Below are positions 34,601 to 44,537 of a stretch of DNA of 64,000 nt, one piece after another; within the stretch, counting starts at the first letter, position 1, and every line of letters starts with the position of its first letter. The notes below the pieces were generated by a model. That model was given only the letters and a program-made list of their open reading frames with translations. It did not search any database and was not told where the DNA came from. This DNA is from Ensifer sp. MPMI2T (GTDB lineage Bacteria; Pseudomonadota; Alphaproteobacteria; Rhizobiales; Rhizobiaceae), in assembly GCF_004827385.1 (NCBI RefSeq), contig NZ_SRXN01000030.1, positions 1 to 64,000 of the forward strand, given 5' to 3'. A program made the position numbers and the translations under genes.

Positions 34601-34636
34601 TTGCTTCGCTGCCCCCTTTGTCTGCGCCGCTTGCGC

Positions 34637-36262
34637 TCAGCGTGCCGCCTTCAACAACGCCGCAACAAGGCCGGCGGTCGAGGAATCATGGCCCTCGGCG
34701 CTTTCCTTGCCTTCGACGACCGGCAGAAGGCCCGTTGCAAGCTCCTTGCCCAGCTCGACGCCCCATTGATCGAAGGAGTTGATGTTGAAGAGCGCACCTT
34801 CGACGCAGACGCGATGTTCGTAGAGGGCGATCAGGCGACCGAGCGCGAAGGGATCGAGTTCGTTATAGACGAAGGTGAGAGACGGCCGGTTGCCGGTGAA
34901 GACCCGATGCGGTGCAATCTTGTCGGCCTTGGCGTCATTCATGCCCTTCGAAGTGAGCTGCGCCTTGGCTTCGGCAAGCGTACGGCCCTTCATCAAGGCC
35001 TCCGATTGCGCCAGGCAGTTCGCCATCAACAGCTGGTGCTGGTGGCGCAGGTCTTTTTCGTGGCCGTTGGCAGCGATCATAAATTCGGCCGGGATGATGT
35101 CGGTGCCCTGGTGGATCAGCTGGTAAAAGGCGTGCTGGCCATTGGTGCCCGGTTCACCCCAGACGACCGGCCCGGTCGAGAATTCGACCGGGCCGCTGTC
35201 CATGGTGACGCCCTTGCCGTTCGATTCCATGTCGAGCTGCTGCAGATAGGCCGGGAAGCGGGCAAGGCGCTGGTCATAAGGCAGGATCGCCCGCGACGGA
35301 TAGCCGAGCACGTTGCGGTGATAGAAGCCGATGAGCCCGAGTAGCATCGGAATGTTCTGGCGGACGGGCGCGTCGCGGAAATGTTCGTCGATGGCGTGGC
35401 CGCCGTCGAGGAAGCGGCCGAAATTCTCCTTGCCGATCGCAATCATCAAGGGCAGGCCGATCGCCGACCAGATCGAATAGCGACCGCCGACCCAGTCCCA
35501 GAAGCCGAAGACGCGCGCCTGATCGATACCGAAGGCCGCGACCTTGTCGAGCGCGGTGGAAACCGCCGCGAAGTGGTGGCCGACTGCCGCCTCGCCGAGC
35601 TTGCCGGCGATGAAGGCGCGGGCGGTGGCGGCATTGGTCATCGTTTCGATCGTGGTGAAGGTCTTCGAGGCGACGATGAAGAGTGCGGTTTCCGGATCGA
35701 TCAGCTTCAGCGTGTCGGCGATATGCGCGCCATCGATATTGGAAACGAAATGCAGCCGTGGGCCGTCGTGGAAGGGGGCGAGCGCCAACGTCGCCATCAC
35801 CGGGCCGAGATCGGAGCCGCCGATGCCGATATTGATGACATCGGTGATCTTCTTGCCGGTGGCGCCCTTCAAAGCGCCCGAACGGATGCCCTCGGCAAAG
35901 GCACCCATCGCATCAAGCACGGCGTTGACGTCGGGCATGACGTCCTTGCCGTCGACGAGCACAGGCCTGTTGCTCCGGTTCCTGAGCGCCGTGTGCAGCA
36001 CGGCGCGGCCTTCGGTGATGTTGATGATGTCGCCGCGGAACATCGCGTCCCGCTTTTCTTCGACCTTCGCCGCCTTGGCGAGTGCTTCGAGACCGTCGAG
36101 AATCCGGTCATTCACCGCGCATTTCGAATAGTCGAAGAGGAGGTCGCCGAGTGTCGTGCTGAAGTGGGCGAAGCGGTTCCGGTCGGCCGCGAAGGCGGCG
36201 CGAATGTCGGTTGCATTGGTCTCGCGTGCAGTGGCTTTGAGGTTTTCGACAAGCGCTTTCAT
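34637..36262 (-). CDS. pgi: Glucose-6-phosphate isomerase
   Basis: A 541-residue enzyme interconverting glucose 6-phosphate and fructose 6-phosphate. Both family signatures are visible: [21 protein letters not shown], and [23 protein letters not shown] with the catalytic Glu and His nearby; [13 protein letters not shown] binds phosphate. ATG 36262 has AAGGAGCCTGCG. It completes a fructose route with frcBCA and frk: import, phosphorylation and entry to the Entner-Doudoroff pathway through glucose 6-phosphate. Confidence 0.97.
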   Translation of the reverse strand: MKALVENLKATARETNATDIRAAFAADRNRFAHFSTTLGDLLFDYSKCAVNDRILDGLEALAKAAKVEEKRDAMFRGDIINITEGRAVLHTALRNRSNRPVLVDGKDVMPDVNAVLDAMGAFAEGIRSGALKGATGKKITDVINIGIGGSDLGPVMATLALAPFHDGPRLHFVSNIDGAHIADTLKLIDPETALFIVASKTFTTIETMTNAATARAFIAGKLGEAAVGHHFAAVSTALDKVAAFGIDQARVFGFWDWVGGRYSIWSAIGLPLMIAIGKENFGRFLDGGHAIDEHFRDAPVRQNIPMLLGLIGFYHRNVLGYPSRAILPYDQRLARFPAYLQQLDMESNGKGVTMDSGPVEFSTGPVVWGEPGTNGQHAFYQLIHQGTDIIPAEFMIAANGHEKDLRHQHQLLMANCLAQSEALMKGRTLAEAKAQLTSKGMNDAKADKIAPHRVFTGNRPSLTFVYNELDPFALGRLIALYEHRVCVEGALFNINSFDQWGVELGKELATGLLPVVEGKESAEGHDSSTAGLVAALLKAAR

Positions 36263-36432
36263 CGCAGGCTCCTTGCATCGGAAATTGGCTGCGATAGCTA
36301 GTCGGTTTGTTTGCGGTAAATCAAGGGCATGTGTGCACTGCAGCGAAAAAAGGCGGTCCGCACGGGACGGCCCGCGTCGAGTGGAGCTCCGGTGCAGGTC
36401 ACCCGAAAGTGCGGCGGTTTCTGGCGTGGATT

Positions 36433-36540
36433 GCCCCTCACCCTGGCCCTCTCCCCGCAGGCGGGGCGAGCGGACCAAGGCGGCGCCGCGAGTCTGCTTC
36501 GCCCCGCCTGCGGGGAGAAGGTGGCGGCAGCCGGATCAGG
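36433..36540. repeat. RIME1-like intergenic element
   Basis: GCCCCTCACCCTGGCCCTCTC at the left and GAGAAGGTGGCGGCAGCCGG at the right enclose two hairpins based on CCCCGCAGGCGGGG and CCCCGCCTGCGGGG. The right end is degenerate (GGATCAGG in place of GGATGAGGGG). It fills the gap between the 5' end of pgi and the 3' end of fadD. Confidence 0.78.
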
Positions 36541-36558
36541 CCCGGGCCTTGGCTGCGG

Positions 36559-38259
36559 CTACTCGCGCAAATCCTTGCGCAGGATCTTGCCGACATTCGA
36601 CTTCGGCAACTCGGTGCGGAATTCCACGTGTCTCGGCCGCTTGTAGTTGGTGAGGTTGGCGGCGCAGTGGCGCTTGACCTCCGCCTCGGTGAGGTCCGGA
36701 TCCTTGCGCACGACGAAGAGCTTCACGGCCTCGCCGGAATGCGGATCGGCAACCCCGACGGCGGCGCATTCGAGGATGCCCGGGTGGGTTACCGCGACCT
36801 CCTCGATCTCGTTCGGGAAGACGTTGAAGCCGGACACGAGAATCATGTCCTTCTTGCGGTCGACGATTTTTGTCAGCCCCTCGGCGTTCATGAAGCCGAT
36901 GTCGCCGGTGCGGAAGAAACCGTCCGGCGAGATCGCCTTGGCCGTCTCGTCCGGCCGCTGCCAATAGCCGGCCATGACCTGCGGACCGCAGATGCAGATT
37001 TCACCGATTTCGCCGATCGGCAGCGTGTTGCCTCCGTCATCACGAATCTCGACCTCGGTGGAGGGAAGCGGCATGCCGATCGTGCCGGTGAAGTCGCCAG
37101 TATCGAGTCGGTTGGCGGTGGCGACCGGCGAGGTCTCGGAAAGTCCGTAGCCTTCGTGGATCGGGCAGCCGGTCATCGCCAGCCAGCGCTCGGCCACCGG
37201 CCGCTGCACTGCCATGCCGCCGCCGAAGGTCAGCACGAGCGAGGAAAAGTCGAGCTTCTTGAATTCGGCATTGTTCATCAGTGCGTTGAACAACGTGTTG
37301 AGGCCGGGAAAGATGTTCGTCTTGTACTTGCCGAGTTCTTTGACGAAGGCGGGAATGTCGCGGGGATTGGGGATGAGGATGTTGTTGCCGCCCGTGGCGA
37401 GGCCCATCAGCGAATTCACCGTCAGCGCGAAGATATGATAGAGCGGCAGCGCGCACATGAAGGTGAGATTTTCCGGGCGCGGCTTGCGCCGGAAGGCGGT
37501 GTCCAGCCACAACTCCATCTGAGCCATGTTGGACAGGAGGTTGGAATGGGTGAGGGTGGCGCCCTTGGAGATTCCCGTCGTGCCGCCGGTATATTGCAGG
37601 AAGGCAACATCCGACGGCGCCGCATGGGGCTTCGTGAGGGTCAGTTTCGCACCCTTGGCAAGCGCGGTCTTGAAGGAGAGATGGCCCGGGATCGACCAAG
37701 CCGGCACGAGTTTCTTGACGCGCCGAACGACGAGATTGACGACCGCACCCTTGACGCCGAGCATGTCGCCCATGCTGGCAACCACCACATGCTTGACTGC
37801 CGTGCGGGCGAGAACCTGCTCGACCGTGTGGGCGAAATTCTCCAGCACGAAGATCGCTTTGGCGCCCGCATCGACAAGCTGATGCTCGAGCTCGCGCGGC
37901 GTGTAGAGCGGATTGACGTTGACCACCGTCAGGCCCGCACGCAGGATGCCATAGACGATCACTGGGTTCTGCAGGACGTTCGGCAGCATCACCGCGACCC
38001 GATCACCCTTTCTGAGGCCGAGCGATTGCAGCCAAGCGCCGATCGCGGCCGAGTGCGTGTTGAGATCGGCGAAGCTGAGCGACTTGCCCATGCAAGAGAA
38101 CGCCGGGCGCCAGGAATACTGCGCGACCGCGTGGTCGAAGAACTCGCCAATGGAGCGATAGGGGAGGGGGCCGATTTCGGCGGGCACGCCGGGCGGATAG
38201 GATTTCAGCCAGATTTTTCCCGCATTGGAACCCGACTGCTGCGTGCTTGCTTCCGCCAT
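36559..38259 (-). CDS. fadD: Long-chain fatty acid-CoA ligase
   Basis: A 566-residue acyl-adenylate enzyme activating long-chain fatty acids with ATP and CoA at the inner membrane. The AMP-binding P-loop YTGGTTGISKG is at 223-233; further motifs are GYGLSETSPV, WFRTGDIG-like GFFRTGDIGFMN and VDRKKDMILVSGFNVFPNEIEE, and the catalytic Lys is in NVGKILRKDL at the C-terminus. ATG 38259 has GGGAGAGAGG; the longer frame to 38283 adds nothing conserved. In S. meliloti loss of fadD causes swarming and weakens nodulation. A palindromic operator-like site lies about 130 bases upstream. Confidence 0.95.
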   Translation of the reverse strand: MAEASTQQSGSNAGKIWLKSYPPGVPAEIGPLPYRSIGEFFDHAVAQYSWRPAFSCMGKSLSFADLNTHSAAIGAWLQSLGLRKGDRVAVMLPNVLQNPVIVYGILRAGLTVVNVNPLYTPRELEHQLVDAGAKAIFVLENFAHTVEQVLARTAVKHVVVASMGDMLGVKGAVVNLVVRRVKKLVPAWSIPGHLSFKTALAKGAKLTLTKPHAAPSDVAFLQYTGGTTGISKGATLTHSNLLSNMAQMELWLDTAFRRKPRPENLTFMCALPLYHIFALTVNSLMGLATGGNNILIPNPRDIPAFVKELGKYKTNIFPGLNTLFNALMNNAEFKKLDFSSLVLTFGGGMAVQRPVAERWLAMTGCPIHEGYGLSETSPVATANRLDTGDFTGTIGMPLPSTEVEIRDDGGNTLPIGEIGEICICGPQVMAGYWQRPDETAKAISPDGFFRTGDIGFMNAEGLTKIVDRKKDMILVSGFNVFPNEIEEVAVTHPGILECAAVGVADPHSGEAVKLFVVRKDPDLTEAEVKRHCAANLTNYKRPRHVEFRTELPKSNVGKILRKDLRE

Positions 38260-38758
38260 GACCTCTCTCCCTCTGGTCGCCATTGACCGGCCGTGCTCAC
38301 GGCGAAGAAAAATCCCTCCCGATCTTCCTCTCCGTCGAAGATAAGCTTTTGCAGCCTCTCTTCAAGCCGTGATTCCGATTATATGACTTTGACGTAAACG
38401 TCAACAATATGCGCTATGCGGATACACTGGCACAATGCACGTGATTTGATTCGCGCTCAGGTATAACTCCTTGCGATAGTTGGCAAACAACGATAGTGCG
38501 GCGCAGCATGGCCTCCCACGCCGCGTTGGCGCCACGCCCTCGTCGACCGCAACGAGCGGCGGGCAAATGAGCTTGCGAAGAGAACCGTCGACTCGAAATT
38601 TCGCGCGACATCTTGAGTGTGCCTAAATTTCCCTGTCATGTCCCGCCGCTAACGTCCGCGGCGATCGGGCTTCGATCGGAAACTGAGTGTCAACACAGCG
38701 GATGGGCTGGCAAGGCCACGGCTTTGTTGTAAGGTTTCTAAAAGACGGAGGATGACAG
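38260..38758. other. Intergenic stretch between fadD and the AI-2E family gene
   Basis: These 499 bases separate divergent genes. The fadD leader and the operator-like palindrome at 38389-38404 are recognisable. The remaining about 300 bases hold only short frames on the minus strand (38414-38611, 38457-38639) without ribosome sites, and I see no RNA gene. Confidence 0.55.
38389..38404. promoter_or_regulatory. Palindromic operator-like site before fadD
   Basis: TTGACGT-AA-ACGTCAA is a perfect 7-bp inverted repeat around AA. A closely similar site precedes the nitronate monooxygenase-like gene (52827-52848). It resembles the operators I recall for LiuR-type MerR regulators of fatty-acid and branched-chain amino acid catabolism, so control of fadD by such a regulator is plausible. 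Confidence 0.5.
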
Positions 38759-39937
38759 GTGCAATTGGGCAATCGTGAACGAGAAAACCTACCCGCGGAG
38801 CCGAGGCTCTTCGGGCAGCCGGCCCCTTCACGTTCTGCCCTCGTCCTGCCGATCTCGGCCGCTCGCTGGCTGCTCGTCCTCGTTCTGTTGGCAGGCGTCT
38901 ATTTCTTCCACGGCTTCGTGGTGCCGGTGCTCGCCGCCGTCGTCATCGGCTTTGCGAGCTGGCCGATTTATCGACGGCTGCTGCAGTCCGTAAACGGTAA
39001 TCGCACGCTTGCCGCAACGATCGCCATCATTTCCGTGATCGCCTTCATCGTCGTACCGATCTCGATCGCCGCGGTCTACGCGGTCGACGAGGTGCGCGAC
39101 TGGCTGGTCTGGGCGGTCGAGACCAACGCCAATGGCGCGTCGGTGCCCGCCTGGCTGACGACGATCCCGATTGCCGGCCCCTGGCTCGGCGGCCAATGGG
39201 TCAAATATATCGGCCACCCCGGCGCGCTCGGCGAACTGGTCCAGCTCGTCAGCGGTTCCAATATCGGCAATATCTATCGCGGGGTGCTGGTAGTCGGGGC
39301 ATCCGCCTTCCAGTCCTTCCTGACGCTGCTCTTCATGCTGATCACGCTGTTCTTCGTCTATCGCGACGGCCAGTCCTTCTCGAAGCAGCTCGACCATCTC
39401 GGCGAGCGGATCTTTCCGATGCGCTGGGAACGCCTGTCCCGGGTGGTGCCGCTAACCATCAGCTCGACGGTGACCGGCATGGGCATCATCGCGATCGGCG
39501 AAGGCATCGTTCTCGGGGTGGCCTACTGGCTGGCCGGCGTCCCGTCGCCGGTGACCCTCGGCATCATCACCGGCATCATGGCGCTGGTGCCCGGCGGCGC
39601 GCCGCTCTGTTTCACCCTGGTGTCGATCTATCTGGTGGCAAGCGGCTCGCCGGTGCAGGGCGTCGCACTCTTCGCCTGGGGCACGACCGAGCTTTTCATC
39701 GTCGATAAGACGCTGAGGCCGAAACTCGTCGGTGGACCGATCAAGCTGCCGTTCCTGCCGACCTTCTTTGGTCTGGTGGGAGGCGTCAAGACAATGGGCT
39801 TCCTCGGGCTGTTCGTTGGTCCGGTGCTGATGGCGTTGCTTGTCGCCATCTGGAGGGAGTGGCTGCGCGAGGTGACCACGCAGCCCGAACAGCCGACCGT
39901 CAACCACATCACGCGGGCGGATGTATCCGTGAAGTGA
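38759..39937 (+). CDS. AI-2E family (PerM-like) transporter
   Basis: A 392-residue inner-membrane protein with about eight hydrophobic segments, starting at GTG 38759 behind GGAGG. Family marks are the early pair of helices (ARWLLVLVLLAGVYFFHGFV), a soluble-looking middle (about 115-175) and the C-terminal LGIITGIMALVPGGAPLCF, VDKTLRPKLVGG and FFGLVGGVKTMGFLGLFVGP. Members were first tied to autoinducer-2 export (TqsA), others to Na+/H+ exchange, so the substrate is open. No quorum-sensing gene is nearby. Confidence 0.88.
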   Translation: MQLGNRERENLPAEPRLFGQPAPSRSALVLPISAARWLLVLVLLAGVYFFHGFVVPVLAAVVIGFASWPIYRRLLQSVNGNRTLAATIAIISVIAFIVVPISIAAVYAVDEVRDWLVWAVETNANGASVPAWLTTIPIAGPWLGGQWVKYIGHPGALGELVQLVSGSNIGNIYRGVLVVGASAFQSFLTLLFMLITLFFVYRDGQSFSKQLDHLGERIFPMRWERLSRVVPLTISSTVTGMGIIAIGEGIVLGVAYWLAGVPSPVTLGIITGIMALVPGGAPLCFTLVSIYLVASGSPVQGVALFAWGTTELFIVDKTLRPKLVGGPIKLPFLPTFFGLVGGVKTMGFLGLFVGPVLMALLVAIWREWLREVTTQPEQPTVNHITRADVSVK

Positions 39938-40298
39938 TGCTTTCTGGTGACGGGCAGGCCCGGAGCCTATGCTTGGCACTTCGGCTGGCGTCCTACAGGC
40001 TGATATTTCCTTGATCTCAGCCGAAAACTAGCATTTTCAATTGCTTATCGTGTTGCGGCGCATTCCGAAGGGCCACAGCGCTGGCTACGCGCGGCGGTAC
40101 TAAAGCCAGCCTCGTCTATATAAGTTTTTTATTTCTTTGCTCCTCGGCCTCTCTCGAACGTTTATGCGGTTCGAGCCATATTGCTGCCGGTTTAGTCTTT
40201 GCGCCCCACTCCTCAGCATGCACGGAGAATATCTGCGTGCCCTTGCGAGCATAAAGAGCAATGTCTCTCAGACTTTATAATAAAATAGGAGCAGTCCA
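39938..40298. other. Intergenic stretch upstream of the kdp operon
   Basis: This gap is AT-richer than its surroundings, especially 40110-40150 and 40260-40290. It holds a T-rich tract (TATATAAG then TTTTTTATTTCTTTG, 40117-40139) reminiscent of the KdpE-binding tract of E. coli but far from the promoter, and a consensus -10 at 40276. No gene is visible before 40299. Confidence 0.5.
40276..40281 (+). promoter_or_regulatory. Candidate -10 of the kdp operon promoter
   Basis: TATAAT is a perfect sigma-70 -10, 18 bases before the first small ORF. The bases 16-18 upstream (AAAGAG region) are far from TTGACA, which suits a promoter that needs an activator such as KdpE. The leader would be very short. 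Confidence 0.4.
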
Positions 40299-40379
40299 AT
40301 GGATTTTTTCGTCGTGTCGATAGGAGTTTTGTTTTTCGCCCTGTCTTTTGCGTACACAAATGCATGCGACAAGCTTTAG
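40299..40379 (+). CDS. 26-aa membrane peptide at the head of the kdp operon
   Basis: ATG 40299 lies behind TAGGAG. The product is a hydrophobic helix (DFFVVSIGVLFFALSFAYT) ending in NACDKL. Small ORFs of this build, one helix followed by a Cys-containing short tail, lie in front of kdpF in a range of bacteria as I recall, but none has an assigned job that I know. Only 15 bases separate it from kdpF. Its size, signal and position argue for a real Kdp-linked peptide. Confidence 0.55.
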   Translation: MDFFVVSIGVLFFALSFAYTNACDKL

Positions 40380-40394
40380 AAGCGTGAACAAACT

Positions 40395-40484
40395 ATGTTC
40401 GTCGAATACATTCTTGGTGGCGCCGTAACGGTGTTTCTCTTCACCTACCTGATCTACGCGCTCGTTCGTCCAGAGCGGTTTTGA
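40395..40484 (+). CDS. kdpF: Kdp subunit KdpF
   Basis: A 29-residue single-helix peptide ([20 protein letters not shown], then YALVRPERF). The length, the [11 protein letters not shown] tail and the position directly before kdpA identify KdpF, which stabilises the KdpABC K+ pump in the membrane. The ribosome site is poor, so translation may be coupled to the ORF before it. Confidence 0.85.
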   Translation: MFVEYILGGAVTVFLFTYLIYALVRPERF

Positions 40485-40516
40485 TCGCAGCGGCACAATA
40501 CCGGAAAGCCACGTCT

Positions 40517-42220
40517 ATGACTCTCAACGGATGGATACAGATCCTCGTCTTCTGCGGAATTGTTATTTTGCTCGTGAAGCCGCTTGGCGGTTACATGGCG
40601 CGCGTCTTTAGCGGCGAGCGCACGGTTCTTTCGATCCTCCTCGGTCCAATCGAGCGCAGTCTTTACCGGATTGCCGGAACCAGCGAGCGCGAGGAACAGC
40701 ATTGGACCGCCTATGCCGCGGCTGTGTTGTTCTTCAATCTCGCCGGCTTCCTGCTTCTCTATTTCCTTCAGCGCCTGCAGGGCGCCTTGCCGTTCAATCC
40801 GGCCGGCATGAGCGCCGTTCCCCCGGAGCTTGCCTTCAACACGGCGGCGAGCTTCATGACCAACACCAATTGGCAGAACTACGGCGGTGAAAGCACGATG
40901 TCCTATCTCGTGCAGATGGCCGGACTGACGGTGCAGAATTTTGTTTCGGCCGCAACCGGCATTGCGATCGCCGTGGCCCTGATCCGCGGCTTCGCCAGGG
41001 CATCGGTAAAGTCGATCGGCAATTTCTGGGTCGATATGACCCGAAGCACGCTTTACGTGCTGCTGCCAATCTGCGTCGTGCTGACGCTCGTCTACGTCTA
41101 TCTCGGAATGCCGCAGACCCTTGGCGCCTACGTCAACGCGACGACGCTTGAAGGCGCTGAGCAGACGATCGCGGTCGGCCCTGTCGCGTCGCAGATCGCC
41201 ATTAAGATGCTGGGCACCAATGGCGGCGGCTTCCTCAACGCCAACGCGGCGCATCCGTTTGAGAATCCAGACGCGATCTCAAACCTGATCCAGATGGTTT
41301 CGATCTTCGCGATCGGTGCGGCTCTCACCAATGTCTTCGGCCGCATGGTCGGCAACCAGCGTCAGGGCTGGGCGATCCTCGCGACCATGGGCGTCCTTTT
41401 CCTGGCAGGCGTTATCGTCTGCTATTGGGCGGAAGCCGCAGGCAATCCGCTGGTCCATGCGCTTGGCCTTGAAGGCGGCAATATGGAAGGCAAGGAAGTC
41501 CGCTTCGGAATTTCGCTCTCGGCACTCTTCGCCGTGATCACCACGGCCGCCTCCTGCGGCGCGGTCAATGCCATGCATGGCAGCTTTACCGCGCTTGGCG
41601 GCCTCATTCCGCTCATCAACATGGAACTCGGCGAGATCATCGTGGGCGGTGTCGGCGCCGGCTTCTACGGCATCCTGCTGTTTGTTGTTCTGGCGATCTT
41701 CGTCGCCGGCCTGATGGTCGGACGCACGCCGGAATATCTCGGCAAGAAGATCGAGGCGAAAGAGGTCAAGATGGCCGTTCTCGCCGTGCTGTGCCTGCCC
41801 GCCTCAATGCTTGTCTTTACCGCCATCGCCGCGGTGCTGCCAACGGGTGTCGCCTCGATCGAAACTCCTGGCCCGCACGGCTTCTCGGAGATCCTCTATG
41901 CCTACACGTCGGGTACGGCAAACAATGGCTCTGCCTTCGGCGGCCTGACCGGCAATACGCCCTGGTACAACGTCACCATCGGACTCTCGATGCTGTTCGG
42001 ACGTTTCCTCGTGATCATCCCGGCGCTCGCGATCGCTGGCTCGCTCGTGACCAAGAAGACCGTGCCCGCTTCGGCCGGCACTTTCCCGACCGATGGCGCG
42101 CTGTTCGTCGGTCTTTTGGGCGGCGTCATCCTGATCGTTGGTGGTCTCACCTTCTTCCCGGCGCTTGCCGTCGGGCCGATCGTCGAGCATCTCGCCATGC
42201 TTCTCGGACAGACCTTCTGA
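40517..42220 (+). CDS. kdpA: K+-transporting ATPase subunit A
   Basis: The 567-residue K+-translocating subunit, related to K+ channels, with about ten membrane helices. The selectivity-filter segments typical of KdpA are visible: [60 protein letters not shown] and [14 protein letters not shown] start it at ATG 40517, giving the family's usual MTLNGWIQ opening; the frame is open from TTG 40481, overlapping kdpF. It is followed by a 55-aa ORF rather than directly by kdpB. Confidence 0.96.
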   Translation: MTLNGWIQILVFCGIVILLVKPLGGYMARVFSGERTVLSILLGPIERSLYRIAGTSEREEQHWTAYAAAVLFFNLAGFLLLYFLQRLQGALPFNPAGMSAVPPELAFNTAASFMTNTNWQNYGGESTMSYLVQMAGLTVQNFVSAATGIAIAVALIRGFARASVKSIGNFWVDMTRSTLYVLLPICVVLTLVYVYLGMPQTLGAYVNATTLEGAEQTIAVGPVASQIAIKMLGTNGGGFLNANAAHPFENPDAISNLIQMVSIFAIGAALTNVFGRMVGNQRQGWAILATMGVLFLAGVIVCYWAEAAGNPLVHALGLEGGNMEGKEVRFGISLSALFAVITTAASCGAVNAMHGSFTALGGLIPLINMELGEIIVGGVGAGFYGILLFVVLAIFVAGLMVGRTPEYLGKKIEAKEVKMAVLAVLCLPASMLVFTAIAAVLPTGVASIETPGPHGFSEILYAYTSGTANNGSAFGGLTGNTPWYNVTIGLSMLFGRFLVIIPALAIAGSLVTKKTVPASAGTFPTDGALFVGLLGGVILIVGGLTFFPALAVGPIVEHLAMLLGQTF

Positions 42221-42230
42221 GGGTGATGTC

Positions 42231-42398
42231 ATGGAACAATGGTTCCAGAAGTCGCGCAAACACGCCGATCCCCGCGCCATGGCGCGGGGATCGGTCGAGC
42301 CGCCGCGCGTATCGAGCATCCTTCTCCTGATGATGGCCGTCGTAGTGCTGACCGTGCTCTGCGCCAAGGCGCTCATTCCATTGTTCACAGCGGTCTGA
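42231..42398 (+). CDS. 55-aa single-helix protein between kdpA and kdpB
   Basis: ATG 42231, 10 bases after the kdpA stop, opens a 55-codon frame with a charged N-terminal half (EQWFQKSRKHADPRAMARGS) and one membrane helix (SSILLLMMAVVVLTVLCAKA) near the C-terminus. It stands 37 bases before kdpB in the same direction. The ribosome site is weak (GAGGGTGATGTC), so coupling to kdpA is likely. Codons 12-21 coincide with a perfect 30-bp palindrome. I know no named family; an accessory role in the Kdp complex is a guess from position. Confidence 0.6.
   Translation: MEQWFQKSRKHADPRAMARGSVEPPRVSSILLLMMAVVVLTVLCAKALIPLFTAV
42265..42294. repeat. Perfect 30-bp palindrome inside the 55-aa ORF
   Basis: Each half is 15 bases, CCGATCCCCGCGCCA, and its exact reverse complement follows with no spacer. 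In RNA it would fold into a very stable GC-rich hairpin between kdpA and kdpB, so it could pause ribosomes, protect the upstream mRNA or set subunit ratios. Confidence 0.9.
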
Positions 42399-42435
42399 CG
42401 GATCGCGGTGATCTTCCTTCAAGCTGGAGTCTCCT

Positions 42436-44526
42436 ATGAGCCAGTCCAAATCCGCGAGCATCATGGACGCTCGCATCCTCGTGCCCGCCATTGGCGATTC
42501 ATTCCGCAAACTCGATCCCAGGAGCCTTGCCAAAAACCCGGTGGTATTCGTCGTCGCCGTGGTCTCTGCGCTCACGACAATCCTTTTGTTCAGGGATCTC
42601 GTGACCGGTGGGGACAATATCGGCTTCTCGTTTCAGATCGTTCTCTGGCTCTGGTTCACCGTGCTCTTTGCCAATTTCGCGGAAGCGGTTGCCGAGGGCC
42701 GCGGCAAGGCACAGGCAGACTCTTTGAGGCGCACGCGGACGGAAACCCAGGCCAAGCTGCTGGCCGGTGGTGATCGCAAGAACTTCAAACTCGTGCCAGG
42801 CACCAGTCTGAAAGTCGGCGAAATCGTCCTCGTCGAAGCCGGCGACATCATCCCCTCCGACGGTGAGGTGATCGAAGGCGTGGCGTCGGTCAACGAGGCA
42901 GCGATCACCGGCGAGTCCGCACCGGTCATCCGCGAGTCCGGCGGCGACCGTTCGGCCGTCACCGGCGGTACGCAGGTGCTTTCGGACTGTATCCGCGTGC
43001 GGATCACAGCGGCGGCGGGTTCGACCTTCATCGACCGCATGATCTCGCTCGTCGAGGGCGCCGAACGCCAGAAGACACCCAACGAGATCGCGCTTAACAT
43101 CCTCTTGGCAGGAATGACACTGATCTTCCTGCTGGCAACGGTCACCATTCCGAGCTTCGCCACCTATGCGGGCGGCTATATTCCGGTTCTGGTGCTCGTC
43201 GCACTCTTCGTGACGCTGATCCCGACGACGATCGGCGCCCTGCTTTCCGCGATCGGCATCGCGGGCATGGATCGCCTCGTGCGCTTCAACGTGCTTGCCA
43301 TGTCGGGCCGCGCGGTCGAGGCGGCCGGCGACGTCGACACGCTGCTGCTCGACAAGACCGGCACGATCACGCTCGGCAATCGCCAGGCAACGGAATTCAA
43401 ACCGGTCACGGGTGTCACGGCCGAGGAACTTGCCAATGCCGCTCAACTTGCGTCGCTTGCCGACGAGACGCCGGAGGGCCGCTCGATCGTCGTGCTGGCC
43501 AAGGAGAAGTATGGCATCTGTGCCCGCGAGATGGGCAGCCTGCATGCCACCTTCGTTCCCTTCACGGCCCAGAGCCGGATGAGCGGCGTCGACTTCGACG
43601 GCTCCACTATCCGCAAGGGAGCAGTCGACGCCGTTCTTCGGAAACTGGAGCACACCGTCGCGGTGGCTGCAAACGGCCCGGGGAGCCTCGTCGCTCTGCG
43701 CGAACCGCAGGCGATCCGCGAAATCCAGGCAATCGCCGATGAAATTGCCAAGTCCGGTGGCACGCCGCTCGCCGTCGTCAAGGACGGCCGTCTGCTTGGC
43801 GTCATTCACCTGAAGGACATCGTCAAGGGCGGCATCCGCGAACGCTTTGCCGAATTGCGCCGCATCGGCATCCGAACCGTCATGATCACCGGCGACAATC
43901 CGATGACCGCCGCCGCAATCGCGGCAGAAGCCGGCGTCGACGATTTCCTTGCGCAAGCCACACCCGAAAACAAACTCAGCCTCATCCGCGAGGAGCAGGC
44001 CAAGGGCAAGCTGGTGGCGATGTGCGGCGACGGCACCAACGACGCTCCCGCGCTCGCCCAGGCCGACGTCGGCGTCGCGATGAACACCGGCACCGTGGCG
44101 GCACGCGAAGCCGGCAACATGGTCGATCTCGATTCCGACCCGACCAAGCTCATCGAGATCGTCGAGATCGGCAAGCAGTTGCTGATGACGCGCGGCGCCT
44201 TGACGACCTTCTCCATCGCCAACGACGTTGCGAAGTACTTCGCGATCATCCCGGCGATGTTCCTGGCGTTCTATCCGCAGCTTGGTGCGCTCAACGTCAT
44301 GGGGCTCGCGACGCCTGAGAGCGCTATCCTGTCGGCGATCATCTTCAACGCGCTGATCATCGTCGCGTTGATCCCGCTCTCGCTGAAGGGCGTGAAGTAC
44401 CGGGCCATCGGCGCCGGCGCGCTGCTGTCACGAAACCTCATGATTTATGGCCTCGGCGGCATCATCGTGCCCTTTGTTGGCATCAAGGCGATCGACGTCG
44501 TCATCACCGCGCTTGGCCTCGTGTAA
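42436..44526 (+). CDS. kdpB: K+-transporting ATPase subunit B (P-type ATPase)
   Basis: A 696-residue type IA P-ATPase that drives K+ uptake through KdpA. The phosphorylated Asp is D306 in DKTGT. The actuator loop TGES spans 158-161; its Ser is the residue whose phosphorylation inhibits the E. coli pump at high K+. Further motifs are KGAVDAV (nucleotide domain), [14 protein letters not shown] and [19 protein letters not shown] (hinge). CTGGAG precedes the ATG. Complete length and all motifs indicate a working enzyme. Confidence 0.97.
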   Translation: MSQSKSASIMDARILVPAIGDSFRKLDPRSLAKNPVVFVVAVVSALTTILLFRDLVTGGDNIGFSFQIVLWLWFTVLFANFAEAVAEGRGKAQADSLRRTRTETQAKLLAGGDRKNFKLVPGTSLKVGEIVLVEAGDIIPSDGEVIEGVASVNEAAITGESAPVIRESGGDRSAVTGGTQVLSDCIRVRITAAAGSTFIDRMISLVEGAERQKTPNEIALNILLAGMTLIFLLATVTIPSFATYAGGYIPVLVLVALFVTLIPTTIGALLSAIGIAGMDRLVRFNVLAMSGRAVEAAGDVDTLLLDKTGTITLGNRQATEFKPVTGVTAEELANAAQLASLADETPEGRSIVVLAKEKYGICAREMGSLHATFVPFTAQSRMSGVDFDGSTIRKGAVDAVLRKLEHTVAVAANGPGSLVALREPQAIREIQAIADEIAKSGGTPLAVVKDGRLLGVIHLKDIVKGGIRERFAELRRIGIRTVMITGDNPMTAAAIAAEAGVDDFLAQATPENKLSLIREEQAKGKLVAMCGDGTNDAPALAQADVGVAMNTGTVAAREAGNMVDLDSDPTKLIEIVEIGKQLLMTRGALTTFSIANDVAKYFAIIPAMFLAFYPQLGALNVMGLATPESAILSAIIFNALIIVALIPLSLKGVKYRAIGAGALLSRNLMIYGLGGIIVPFVGIKAIDVVITALGLV

Positions 44527-44537
44527 GGATCATCTCC

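Noticed and set aside
38414-38639. Short minus-strand frames upstream of the AI-2E family gene
   Set aside because: Two overlapping frames without ribosome sites, rich in Arg and Ser as in noncoding GC-rich DNA.
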